From an uncultured Methanobrevibacter sp. (GTDB taxonomy: Archaea; Methanobacteriota; Methanobacteria; Methanobacteriales; Methanobacteriaceae): 64,000 nt of DNA. This document shows, piece by piece, positions 43,282 to 52,202 of the stretch (positions are counted from its first letter, which is position 1; each line of letters starts with the position of its first letter). The notes under the pieces were generated by a model. It was not told the origin of the DNA. It searched no databases and worked only from the letters and a program-made list of their open reading frames with translations. The stretch lies in NCBI GenBank assembly GCA_900319985.1, contig ONQL01000002.1, positions 6,666 to 70,665 of the forward strand, written 5' to 3'. The translations under genes and the position numbers were made by a program.

Positions 43282-44517
43282 CTAAAATTCTAATTTTGAA
43301 ATTCTATCCATTGCTTCTTTAGTGTTTTCCAATGTATTAAATGCAGTCAATCTTAAATATCCTTCACCACTAGGACCAAATCCTGAACCAGGAGTTCCGA
43401 TGACATTAGCTTCGTTTAATAATAAATCAAAGAAATCCCAGGAATCCATATCATTAGGGGTTTTTACCCAGATATATGGGGAACTTACTCCACCGTAAAC
43501 ATCAAGACCCATATCGGTTAAGCTTTCTCTTATAATTTTAGCGTTTTCCATATAATATTCAATAATCTCTTCTATTTGTTTTTGGCCTTCAGGAGAGAAA
43601 GTTGCTTCAGCAGCTTTTTGAACAGGATATGAAGCACCATTGAATTTTGTGGTTTGTCTCCTGTTCCATAATGGATTAATTTCTACTTCATTACCTTCAG
43701 AATCATATCCTTTCAATTCTTTAGGAACAACTGTATAAGCACAACGGGTTCCTGTAAAACCTGCAGTTTTAGAAAAACTCTTAAATTCTATAGCTACTTC
43801 TTTTGCACCTTCAATTTCATAAATTGAATGAGGAACATCGTCTTCAGTAATAAATGCAACATAAGCAGCATCAAACAATATAATAGCCTTATTTTCTTTT
43901 GCATAATCAACAAATACTTTCAATTGATCTTTAGTAAGAGTAGTACCTGTCGGATTATTAGGATAACATAAATAAATTATATCTACAGGGTCTGATGGAA
44001 GTTCTGGAACAAATCCATTCTCTGCATTACATTTGATATAAGTTAATCCTTCGTACATTCCATCATCTTTCATTTCTCCAGTTCTTCCGGCCATTACATT
44101 TGTATCAACATATACTGTATATACAGGGTCAGTTACTGCGATTTTATTATCAATTCCGAAAATATCCTGAATATTTGCGGTGTCACTTTTAGCTCCATCA
44201 CTGATGAATACTTCTGAAGTATCAAGATCGATTCCAAATTTGTTGTAATCATTTTCAATTATAGCATTGGCTAAAAAATCATAACCTTGTTCCGGTCCAT
44301 ACCCCATAAATGTTTCAGCATCTGCGAGTTCATCAACAGCAGCATGGAATGCTTCAATAACTGCAGGAACTAATGGTTTAGTTACATCACCAATACCCAT
44401 TTTAATAACATCCGCATCAGGATTTGCTTTTCTAAATTCAGTTTCTCTTCTTGCAACTTCTACAAAAAGATAGCTGCTTTTCAATTTAAGATAATTCTCA
44501 TTAATTTTGACAACCAT
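43282..44517 (-). CDS. dapL: LL-diaminopimelate aminotransferase
   Basis: 411 residues of the class I/II PLP aminotransferase fold. DapL converts tetrahydrodipicolinate directly to LL-diaminopimelate for lysine synthesis, as in Methanothermobacter, plants and chlamydiae. Seen: MGIGDVTKPLVPAVIEA, ETFMGYGPEQGYDFL, LCYPNNPTG, FDAAYVAF, the PLP Lys in EFKSFSKTAGFTGTRCAY and LRLTAFNT. TGAGG precedes the ATG. It may lead the unit with the DUF6882/DUF6891 genes, which begin within a few nucleotides of its stop. Confidence 0.95.
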   Translation of the reverse strand: MVVKINENYLKLKSSYLFVEVARRETEFRKANPDADVIKMGIGDVTKPLVPAVIEAFHAAVDELADAETFMGYGPEQGYDFLANAIIENDYNKFGIDLDTSEVFISDGAKSDTANIQDIFGIDNKIAVTDPVYTVYVDTNVMAGRTGEMKDDGMYEGLTYIKCNAENGFVPELPSDPVDIIYLCYPNNPTGTTLTKDQLKVFVDYAKENKAIILFDAAYVAFITEDDVPHSIYEIEGAKEVAIEFKSFSKTAGFTGTRCAYTVVPKELKGYDSEGNEVEINPLWNRRQTTKFNGASYPVQKAAEATFSPEGQKQIEEIIEYYMENAKIIRESLTDMGLDVYGGVSSPYIWVKTPNDMDSWDFFDLLLNEANVIGTPGSGFGPSGEGYLRLTAFNTLENTKEAMDRISKLEF

Positions 44518-44709
44518 AATTAATCCTCAAAAATATTAATCTAATATATATTTTATTTTTGCAATATATAAATTGAATGATTAACTAATGACCGACATGA
44601 AAATTTTTCAAAACAAATACAAATATTATTCCAGCCAATATGAAAATATTTAAATTAGCTACTTTACATAAATATATTATATTATAAAATTGATAATGAA
44701 GTTGGAAAT

Positions 44710-46431
44710 ATGAATGGAATAACTATATTACTTTGGATAACAATCGCCATAATAGCGATTATTGCAATTATAGTGGTTAAACTGCACTATAGAGGAGAAG
44801 AATTAGAAAAAGATGAAGGGTCAATAATTGAAGACGCCGGAGGACTGAATAAAGTATTTTCTGCAGGACAAAGCATTTTATCTGGAAGTAATAATGAATC
44901 AAAATCCAATAATCCAACTAAACTTAATCAATCTAAAACTACCAAACCCGAAAATAAAACCCATTTATTTTCAGGAGCGCTTGAAGAACCTGTTTCACAT
45001 GATGAACCTGTTACTTATGACGAACCAGTTGCCTATGAAGAGCCTGTTGTCTATGAAGAACCTCAGATATCTGAAGTAGACCATAATAATTATAAAGATA
45101 TAGAATACGAATCACAAAATCAAGTACTTGTTAATTATGGAAATACTGTTGAAAAATTCCAAGAACCAATGAAACAAAGTCAGATAGATATTATGAACCA
45201 AAATAACACCCCTAAAAACGAAAAACATGAATTGAAAGATTTATTCACAATTGACGAACTAATTAAAGAATCGAAAAGAAAGGATAATGAAAGAGAAAAA
45301 GAAGCACATAAAAATGAAGAGGAAGACATTGAATTGACTCAACTTAAAGAAAGTATCAGACAACAGAAAAATGAAAAGAATATCGAAGAAATCATTGATG
45401 AAACTCCTGAAGAAACTATCCAAGACATTGTAAATGAAACCGAAAGCGAAGAACAAACCAAAGAAAACATACAAGACATTGTAAATGAAACCAAAACCGA
45501 AAGTGAAGAAAAAACCGAAGAAAACATACAAGACATTATAAGTAAAAGCAGTGAAGAAAGTGAAGAACAACAAGAAGCAAAAACCACTGATGAGATTAAA
45601 GACACACCAACAGAAGATCAAAAGATTGAAACTCCAACAGTCACATCACAGGATATTGAAGAAGCTATAAGCACTGCTGCTCAAGACAATAAGGAAGAAG
45701 TCAAAAACATTTCAGAAAGTAAAGACATAACTGATGTTTTACTTAATGAAAAGGACAAAGATGAAAAAACTGAAGACGTTATTAAAGAACCAATTCTCAA
45801 AACTCCAACAAAAGTCAAGGAAGATAATAAATTCGCAACCTCTTCAAATGACAAAAATGTATTGGATGAATATGAAAATGATTTGGACTACAGAAAAGAT
45901 TTAGCAAAAATCACAAATACAATTAAAGGTTCTAAAATATTCCAGGATGTAAAAGAAAAACTCAAACCTGAAATTGAAGAAGAAAATATTGTTGAACATA
46001 CTGATGAACAAATTGAAGAAGACTTTATCAGAAATGTTAATGAATATGAAGATGAATATGCACCAATCATTAATGAAACCCATGTGGATTATGAAGCGAC
46101 ATATGAAGATTATCATAGAGAAGATTATGAAGAAACATTAAGACAAGAAAATACACGCAATGTATTCAATATGACCGAAACCGTTCCTCAAAGACAGGAA
46201 ACTGCGAAACCGACAATGGATACCATTAAAGAAAAACCTTCAAGGGACAACATAAAAATAAAAATAAACAATAACGAAATTGTTCTTAAAAAAGGTGATG
46301 AAATCATATTCAATCACCAAGGCGAAACCTATTCCAGCCAAGTTTATGGAATCCACGGTGATGATATTTCTGTAAGATACAGAAGAAAAAACATTGTTAT
46401 TAAACCATCCGACGTAAAAAAGGTATACTGA
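44710..46431 (+). CDS. Membrane-anchored, long acidic repeat protein
   Basis: 573 residues. One N-terminal transmembrane helix (residues 4-24) is followed by about 450 residues of Glu/Lys/Asn-rich, probably disordered or coiled-coil sequence. It contains short tandem repeats: an EEPVxYDEP-type proline repeat (residues about 95-118) and three copies of an ENIQDIVNETxSEE-type unit (about 235-285). The C-terminal 60 residues form a small beta domain (IKINNNEIVLKKGDEIIF, VYGIHGDDISVRYRR). The positively charged flank after the helix places the bulk in the cytoplasm, so it may tether something to the membrane. Function unknown. Confidence 0.8.
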   Translation: MNGITILLWITIAIIAIIAIIVVKLHYRGEELEKDEGSIIEDAGGLNKVFSAGQSILSGSNNESKSNNPTKLNQSKTTKPENKTHLFSGALEEPVSHDEPVTYDEPVAYEEPVVYEEPQISEVDHNNYKDIEYESQNQVLVNYGNTVEKFQEPMKQSQIDIMNQNNTPKNEKHELKDLFTIDELIKESKRKDNEREKEAHKNEEEDIELTQLKESIRQQKNEKNIEEIIDETPEETIQDIVNETESEEQTKENIQDIVNETKTESEEKTEENIQDIISKSSEESEEQQEAKTTDEIKDTPTEDQKIETPTVTSQDIEEAISTAAQDNKEEVKNISESKDITDVLLNEKDKDEKTEDVIKEPILKTPTKVKEDNKFATSSNDKNVLDEYENDLDYRKDLAKITNTIKGSKIFQDVKEKLKPEIEEENIVEHTDEQIEEDFIRNVNEYEDEYAPIINETHVDYEATYEDYHREDYEETLRQENTRNVFNMTETVPQRQETAKPTMDTIKEKPSRDNIKIKINNNEIVLKKGDEIIFNHQGETYSSQVYGIHGDDISVRYRRKNIVIKPSDVKKVY

Positions 46432-46497
46432 ATATCTTTTTTACAAAAAACACCACAAAACTAATTTTTTAAAAAAAAAAAAGATAAAGAAAAATAA

Positions 46498-46965
46498 TTA
46501 TTCTTCTTTATTTAACTTATAACTTCCATTTTCAACTATATATTTCGGAACTATTATTTTAAAAGAACGAATAACGTTTAAATAAAAGTCATCCAATTCT
46601 CTGTCAGCATAAGGATAGGTGTATTCAAAAATATATAGGTTATTGTCTTCCACATATAAAAATTCATTACGGCGAATCTCATTTTCACCATCTGAAAATG
46701 AAGATACAATCATATAGTAAATATCATCATTAATAGGAATAAAATCAGAAGCTATCAAATTTATCTTATCATTATTTTCAATATTTTTTTCAATATCCTC
46801 TTTTATGCCGGGAAGTCCAACCAATGTGGGAGTGGTTGAAAATTTAATGGACATCGGGATTTTAGTATTCACCAGATACATGTCATTAAATTCGTCTTTT
46901 GTTGCAACAGGCTCAAAATCTTCAGGCATTGTTAATCTTGAAAAACCATTTGAAAACATTGTCAT
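46498..46965 (-). CDS. Hypothetical protein downstream of gltX
   Basis: 155 residues from ATG 46965, with GGTGATAAA upstream. Predicted alpha/beta, no membrane segment; resembles small PsbP-like or DUF1795-like stress proteins in layout (SRLTMPEDFEP start, IYYMIVSSFSDGENEIRRNEFLYV and a C-terminal YLNVIRSFKI), but I cannot assign a family firmly. It begins 8 nt after the gltX stop and likely shares its transcript. Confidence 0.7.
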   Translation of the reverse strand: MTMFSNGFSRLTMPEDFEPVATKDEFNDMYLVNTKIPMSIKFSTTPTLVGLPGIKEDIEKNIENNDKINLIASDFIPINDDIYYMIVSSFSDGENEIRRNEFLYVEDNNLYIFEYTYPYADRELDDFYLNVIRSFKIIVPKYIVENGSYKLNKEE

Positions 46966-46973
46966 TTTATCAC

Positions 46974-48644
46974 CTATTTATGTGCATAATAAAATATCAA
47001 TTCATCATCTTTGATTTCATCAAGACGTGCAAAACCAACTCTTTCGAATTGTACAACATTTCCGACTTCCAAATCTTTAAGTGCACCTTCACCAAGACCT
47101 GTTTTAGTTGAAGCATCATCCATAACTATTTTGACATTAACATTGTCCTCAACAGGTACCCACTGAATAATTCTGGCTTTAACACTTCTTGCATCTTCAA
47201 AAGAAGTGGAGTGATAAGATACATTATCACCATTAATTTCAACATTAACAGCATCCATTAGTCTAAATATTCCATCTGAAATATCACGTTTTGCCAAATA
47301 AGCTTTTCCATCAAACGGCAATATCCTATTTCCCCTGTCCAAATGGTCTGCATGCAATGGCCTTTCAATATCAACCTTACCTCCATCATAATTTTCAACA
47401 CTAATCAATTGAGGTTCTTCACAGAAGAAGTATCTGTTGGCAACAGGTTCCAAGAAGTTACGGTTCAAACCGTAAATCTTTTTCCAGCTGATAGCTGAAT
47501 CTGCCATTTTAACACCTATTTCTGTGATTAGATTATAAATTGTTCTTGGATCGATTCCTCTTCTTGCAATAGCTCTTAATGTACCGAGTCTTGGATCATC
47601 CCAACCGGAATATGTTCCATCTTCAATTCCCGCCATTGCTTTAGAAGTACTGAGAGCAATATCTTCCATTTTAAGTCTTCCGTAATGGATGAATTCAGGC
47701 AAATCCCAACCCATATGGTCGTATAGATATTTCTGTTTCTCGCTGTTGGCTAAATGGTCTTTACCTCTTAAAACATGAGTCATACCCATCAAATGGTCAT
47801 CGACAGCAACGGAGAAATTCATCATAGGATAAATTCTAAATTTATTGCCTAAACGTGGATGGGTTTCATCAACCAGCCTCATGGCAACCCAATCACGAAT
47901 TGCAGGATTTTTATGAGCAATATCTGTTTTAACTCTAAGCACTGCATCGCCGGCTTTCATAGTATTGAATTTTTCCCACAATTCAAGGTTTTCTTCAACA
48001 CTGTTGTCCCTGCAAGGGCAAGCCTGACAGTTATCCTTAAGCTCTTTGAATGTAGCACCATCACAGGTACACATATAAGCTGCGCCTTTTTCAATCAATT
48101 GGCGAGCATAATCATAATAAATTTCAAATCTATCAGATTGATAAACAATTTCATCAGGTTTAATTCCCAGCCATTCCAAATCTTCAGGTATCATTTCATA
48201 AGCCGGTTCAAATACTCTTTTAGGGTCAGTGTCTTCCACCCTTAAAATTAACTTCCCATTATGTCTTTTAACATATTCAGCATTTGGAACGGCTGCCCTT
48301 GAATGGCCGATATGTAATGGGCCACTTGGATTTGGAGCAAAACGTAAAACAATATTCTCATGAGTTCCCGGAAGTTCTTGGAGTCCCACCTCTTTAGCCT
48401 TAGGTTTTTTATCTTCTACTTCAACACCATATTTTTCCATTTCAGAACTTTGTTCTTCAGGAGATAATGAATTTACTTTTGCTACAATTTTACCAGCCAG
48501 CGGACCAATTTCTTTTGCTTTGCTTCTGAGTTCAGGTTCGTTTGACATGATTGAACCCATTACAGCACCGGGATTAGCACTTCCCTTATGTTTAGCTGCA
48601 TTCAATAAAGCATGTTTATAAACAATCTCTTCTAAATCATTCAT
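46974..48644 (-). CDS. gltX: Glutamyl-tRNA synthetase (archaeal)
   Basis: 556 residues. The N-terminal 90 residues are the archaeal/eukaryotic-type helical extension; the class I core begins with FAPNPSGPLHIGHSRAAV (HIGH motif) and the KMSKS counterpart is IALSTSKAM; the C-terminal anticodon-binding part is beta-rich as in GlnRS-like archaeal enzymes. It charges tRNA-Glu, and in archaea the product also feeds tRNA-Gln transamidation and heme precursor synthesis. A CTCDGATFKELKDNCQACPC cysteine-rich zinc insert is present. Confidence 0.97.
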   Translation of the reverse strand: MNDLEEIVYKHALLNAAKHKGSANPGAVMGSIMSNEPELRSKAKEIGPLAGKIVAKVNSLSPEEQSSEMEKYGVEVEDKKPKAKEVGLQELPGTHENIVLRFAPNPSGPLHIGHSRAAVPNAEYVKRHNGKLILRVEDTDPKRVFEPAYEMIPEDLEWLGIKPDEIVYQSDRFEIYYDYARQLIEKGAAYMCTCDGATFKELKDNCQACPCRDNSVEENLELWEKFNTMKAGDAVLRVKTDIAHKNPAIRDWVAMRLVDETHPRLGNKFRIYPMMNFSVAVDDHLMGMTHVLRGKDHLANSEKQKYLYDHMGWDLPEFIHYGRLKMEDIALSTSKAMAGIEDGTYSGWDDPRLGTLRAIARRGIDPRTIYNLITEIGVKMADSAISWKKIYGLNRNFLEPVANRYFFCEEPQLISVENYDGGKVDIERPLHADHLDRGNRILPFDGKAYLAKRDISDGIFRLMDAVNVEINGDNVSYHSTSFEDARSVKARIIQWVPVEDNVNVKIVMDDASTKTGLGEGALKDLEVGNVVQFERVGFARLDEIKDDELIFYYAHK

Positions 48645-48864
48645 TTAATCATCACATTTAATCAATTAAAAAAATAAGCAACAAATAGTTTGACCTACTT
48701 GTTATTCAACAATAATACTTTGAAATTCAATATAAAAATAGTTAATGTTTTTTTAGAAAATAGGAAATCATGCATTGAAAAAATTAAATATAAATAAAAT
48801 CTTAAATAATATTGAGAGTTGTTATAAAAAAATAGGAGTTAGATAAAAAACTTAGGTCGATATA

Positions 48865-49869
48865 ATGAGTGATGCCATCCAAGAAGCAAAACAACTAATT
48901 GAGGAAGGAAATTATAAAGATGCTGTAAAAATAGCCAGAAAAAGGCATGGAAAAGATGATATTGATTCCTACTTAAGTATTCTAGACATATTAATTGAAA
49001 AAGAGTACCTGCCTGCACTAGAAGAAAAGGGAATGTATTACCAGTACTATGACCCGAACCATGATAACAACGATTATGGTGAAAAATATTTTGATGAATA
49101 CCTTCAAAAACAGCCAAAATCGATTAATGTGTTATGTGACAAATCGATGTCGCTTTTCAATAAAGGAAAACTTGATGAGGCATTGGCGTATATTGATAAA
49201 GCCTATGAAAAATATAATACCTATTCTAAAATCGAAAAGCCTAGAATTTCAAAAAAAGAAGTTAAAATGAGCAAAATCGAACTTTTAATTCAGGCAAATG
49301 AATATAAAAATGCATTAACCGAACTTGACAAATACGAAACACAATACGGCACCGATAAAAAACTGGACTTATACAAAGGCCAGATGCTTCAGAAAAACGG
49401 TAAAAACGAAGAGGCACTGGAGTATTTGGAAAAATCTTTAAGTGATGAGCACACAATGATTGGCCTTAATGCAAAAGCAGATGCATTATACAAACTTGGA
49501 AGATATGATGAGGCACTGCATGACTTCAACCAATGCATCCAATATGAAAAACAAGCCGGTGACGATTTAGAGCTTATAACTAATTTTAATTATAAGGCAG
49601 CATTTTGCTGTGTAAAACTTGGGGACAATCAGGAAGCTATCAAGCATCTCAACAAAACAATCAACATGTTAAATGAGCATGGACGTCTTCCAAAAGATTT
49701 GGAATCAATTTATCAAAAATGTTCATTTAAAAAAGATGAGCTGATGAAACAAGGAGACGTTGAAGACCAGGAATTCAAAAAAACTAAATTCATATCCTCA
49801 AAATATGCCATTTATGCATTAATTATTATCATGATACTATATATCATATTAAAAATATTTGGTTATTAA
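48865..49869 (+). CDS. TPR repeat protein with C-terminal membrane anchor
   Basis: 334 residues. At least five tetratricopeptide-like helical pairs can be seen, including SMSLFNKGKLDEALAYIDKA, GQMLQKNGKNEEALEYLEKS, ADALYKLGRYDEALHDFNQ and AAFCCVKLGDNQEAIKHLNK. The last 20 residues (YAIYALIIIMILYIILKIF) are a single hydrophobic helix, giving a tail-anchored topology with the TPRs in the cytoplasm. TPR domains are protein-binding scaffolds; no partner is indicated. The aldo/keto reductase gene starts 1 nt after its stop. Confidence 0.88.
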   Translation: MSDAIQEAKQLIEEGNYKDAVKIARKRHGKDDIDSYLSILDILIEKEYLPALEEKGMYYQYYDPNHDNNDYGEKYFDEYLQKQPKSINVLCDKSMSLFNKGKLDEALAYIDKAYEKYNTYSKIEKPRISKKEVKMSKIELLIQANEYKNALTELDKYETQYGTDKKLDLYKGQMLQKNGKNEEALEYLEKSLSDEHTMIGLNAKADALYKLGRYDEALHDFNQCIQYEKQAGDDLELITNFNYKAAFCCVKLGDNQEAIKHLNKTINMLNEHGRLPKDLESIYQKCSFKKDELMKQGDVEDQEFKKTKFISSKYAIYALIIIMILYIILKIFGY

Positions 49870-49870
49870 A

Positions 49871-50878
49871 ATGAGACTTGGAAAAACTAATTTAGAAGTA
49901 AATAAAAACGGATTTGGAGCGTTGCCTATTCAAAGATGCAGCGTAGAGGAATCAACAGAAATTCTTCAAAAAGCATGTGAAAACGGAATAAACTTTTATG
50001 ACACAGCACATTTTTACACAGACAGTGAAGAAAAAATGGGCATAGCATTGGAGGATGTTCGTGAAAATATCTACATTGCAAGCAAAACTGCAGCTGAAAC
50101 TCCAGAAGTATTTTGGAGCGATCTGGAAACATCCCTTAAAAGTCTGAAAACAGATTATCTGGATTTATATCAGTTCCACAACATTTCATTTGTTCCAAAG
50201 GAAAACGATGAAGTGTTTAAAGCAATGATGCAGGCAAAAGAAGACGGAAAGATACGTCACATAGGAATTACAACCCATAAAATTACACATGCCCATGAAG
50301 CAATAGAAACAGGCCTTTATGAAACTTTGCAATACCCATTCTCATATTTAAGTGGAAAAGAGGAATTGGATCTTGTTGAAAAATGTAAAAAATTAGATGT
50401 TGGTTTTATAGCAATGAAAGCCATGGGTGGTGGATTGATTAGTAATTCCAAAGCCAGTTTTGCATTTTTAAATCAATTTGATAATGTTTTGCCGATTTGG
50501 GGAATTCAAAAAATTTCAGAACTGGATGAATTTTTATCATATGATAAAAATACAATTTTAGATGAAAAATTACAGGCAGAAATCGCAAACGACAAAAAGG
50601 AATTAGGAGAAGATTTCTGCAGAGGATGCGGCTATTGTATGCCTTGCCCAGAAGGGATTGAAATAAGTATCTGTGCAAGAATGTCCCTTTGGGTTAGAAG
50701 ATTTCCAACCGAACCACATTTAACTGAGGAATGGCAGGAAAAAATGGCAGGAACCGAAAATTGCATTGAATGTTACAGCTGCGTTGACAACTGCCCTTAT
50801 GAATTAGATATTCCAAGACTGCTTAAGGAAAACTATGAAGACTACAAAAATATCCTATCCGGAAAAACCAAGGTGTGA
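49871..50878 (+). CDS. Aldo/keto reductase with C-terminal iron-sulfur motifs
   Basis: 335 residues from ATG 49871. The first 240 residues are an aldo/keto reductase barrel: GFGALPIQRCSVEES, NFYDTAHFYTDSEEKMG with the catalytic Tyr, SKTAAETPE with Lys, YQFHNI with His. The C-terminus carries two cysteine clusters, CRGCGYCMPCPEGI and NCIECYSCVDNCPYEL, typical for a 4Fe-4S ferredoxin-like extension of the COG1453 group. Ferredoxin rather than NADPH alone may therefore donate electrons. The following methyltransferase overlaps or abuts the stop. Confidence 0.92.
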   Translation: MRLGKTNLEVNKNGFGALPIQRCSVEESTEILQKACENGINFYDTAHFYTDSEEKMGIALEDVRENIYIASKTAAETPEVFWSDLETSLKSLKTDYLDLYQFHNISFVPKENDEVFKAMMQAKEDGKIRHIGITTHKITHAHEAIETGLYETLQYPFSYLSGKEELDLVEKCKKLDVGFIAMKAMGGGLISNSKASFAFLNQFDNVLPIWGIQKISELDEFLSYDKNTILDEKLQAEIANDKKELGEDFCRGCGYCMPCPEGIEISICARMSLWVRRFPTEPHLTEEWQEKMAGTENCIECYSCVDNCPYELDIPRLLKENYEDYKNILSGKTKV

Positions 50879-50880
50879 AT

Positions 50881-51696
50881 ATGAAGCAGTGCATTGAAAA
50901 TCCCAACGACCTGAAATGGGAAGAATTTTGGGCTGAAAAATTAGAAAGCAAAATAGATAAGGACTGGGATAAGGCAGCACCCGGTTTCTTCAAAAGGACC
51001 AGAAAAGAGGACTATCAAATCGCATTATTCGATATGTTAAAACTTGATGAAAATGACAGCGTATTGGATGTGGGATGTGGTGAAGGGTCAATAACCATAC
51101 CTTTAGCTAAAAAAGTAAAAAAAGTAACTGGAATCGATTCATCACCGAAAATGCTCGAATATTTGGAAAAAAGAGCAAAGGAAAATGACATTGAAAATAT
51201 TGAAACAATACTAAAACCTATTGAAGAAATTGAATATGATGAAATTGGAGACATGGATGTTGTTGTCTGTTCAAGGTCATTAAATGGAATTATCCCAATT
51301 AAAGAAGTCTTAACACAACTCAATGAAATTGCAAATAAATATGTTTTCATAACCATTTTTGGGCCTGAAAATAAAAAAATCGAAAAAGATTTCGATGCAG
51401 AAATAGGCAAGAAAACAGAAGACTTTCCGGATTACAACTATTTTTTCAACATACTTTTCAATATGGGCATCTATGCAAATATCGAAAGATTTGACTTGAA
51501 TAACTACCGTGAATATGACAGCATTGAAGAAGCTATGGACAACGGTAAGTTTAGACTTGATTTATACTCAGACGATGAAAAAGAATTATTAAAGAAATAT
51601 CTGGAAAGAATCCTTACTTATGATGAAGATACCAAAAAATACTATAATGTCAAGGATAAGGCTGACTGGATAATGATTTGGTGGAAAAAAAGTTAA
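50881..51696 (+). CDS. Class I SAM-dependent methyltransferase
   Basis: About 271 residues from ATG 50881, with GGTGTG just upstream (a GTG at 50875 overlaps the previous stop). Motif I VLDVGCGEGSITIPLAKK (about 60-77), acidic TGIDSSPKMLEYLEKRAK, and motif II GDMDVVVCSRSLNGI. Similar proteins occur widely in methanogens next to iron-sulfur reductases; substrate unknown. Co-transcribed with the aldo/keto reductase and TPR genes. Confidence 0.87.
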   Translation: MKQCIENPNDLKWEEFWAEKLESKIDKDWDKAAPGFFKRTRKEDYQIALFDMLKLDENDSVLDVGCGEGSITIPLAKKVKKVTGIDSSPKMLEYLEKRAKENDIENIETILKPIEEIEYDEIGDMDVVVCSRSLNGIIPIKEVLTQLNEIANKYVFITIFGPENKKIEKDFDAEIGKKTEDFPDYNYFFNILFNMGIYANIERFDLNNYREYDSIEEAMDNGKFRLDLYSDDEKELLKKYLERILTYDEDTKKYYNVKDKADWIMIWWKKS

Positions 51697-51702
51697 AAGA
51701 AA

Positions 51703-51819
51703 TTATTCATTAATTTCTTCAAAATATTCTGGACCCACATCACATAATGGGCAAACGTAATCTTCAGGCAATTCATCGCCCTCATACACATAATCACAAA
51801 CTTTACATCGCCATGCCAT
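51703..51819 (-). CDS. Short rubredoxin
   Basis: 38 residues from ATG 51819 (GGTGATAGA upstream): MAWRCKVCDYVYEG, then PEDYVCPLCDVG. Four cysteines in two CxxC pairs ligate a single iron as in rubredoxins, but the protein is about 14 residues shorter than the usual 52, with a shortened linker between the pairs. Rubredoxins carry electrons to oxygen- or peroxide-reducing enzymes in anaerobes. It lies about 50 nt downstream of the cupin gene and is probably part of the hcp unit. Confidence 0.9.
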   Translation of the reverse strand: MAWRCKVCDYVYEGDELPEDYVCPLCDVGPEYFEEINE

Positions 51820-51869
51820 TCTATCACCTATCAAAATTTTAAAAAAAAATAAAAAATAATAAAATGAAT

Positions 51870-52199
51870 TTAATCACTTTTTATCATGGTTAAAATCATT
51901 TTAAAAGGACTGTTTACAGCCTGAAGTGCATGTGGCTCATTAGCAGGCATGATAATAATCTCACCTGCATTAACAGTGTGTTTTACACCAGAAATTGTAA
52001 TTTCAGCTTCACCATCTATTATTTGAACCATCGCATCAAAAGGAGCTGAATGTTCAGACAAACCCTGACCTTGATCAAAGGCAAAGAATGTTACTGTACC
52101 TAACTCTTTCTTGATTACTTCACGGCTCACTACACTATCAGCTTGATAATCCAATAGGAATTGGATATTTAAAGCTTTCGCTTTAATATCATCGCTCAC
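51870..52199 (-). CDS. Cupin domain protein
   Basis: 109 residues from a GTG at 52199 (GGGGGAATAAC upstream). Single cupin barrel: SEHSAPFDAMVQIIDGEAEITISG (motif 1, with His) and IIMPANEPHALQAV (motif 2, with His). Members of this subgroup bind a metal and often sit next to redox or stress genes. It starts 3 nt after the hcp stop, so it is translated from the same message. Confidence 0.88.
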   Translation of the reverse strand: MSDDIKAKALNIQFLLDYQADSVVSREVIKKELGTVTFFAFDQGQGLSEHSAPFDAMVQIIDGEAEITISGVKHTVNAGEIIIMPANEPHALQAVNSPFKMILTMIKSD

Positions 52200-52202
52200 A
52201 AG

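Noticed and set aside
45259..45621. Phe-rich minus-strand frame opposite the acidic protein
   Set aside because: Poly-Phe frame opposite Glu/Lys codons; an antisense artefact.
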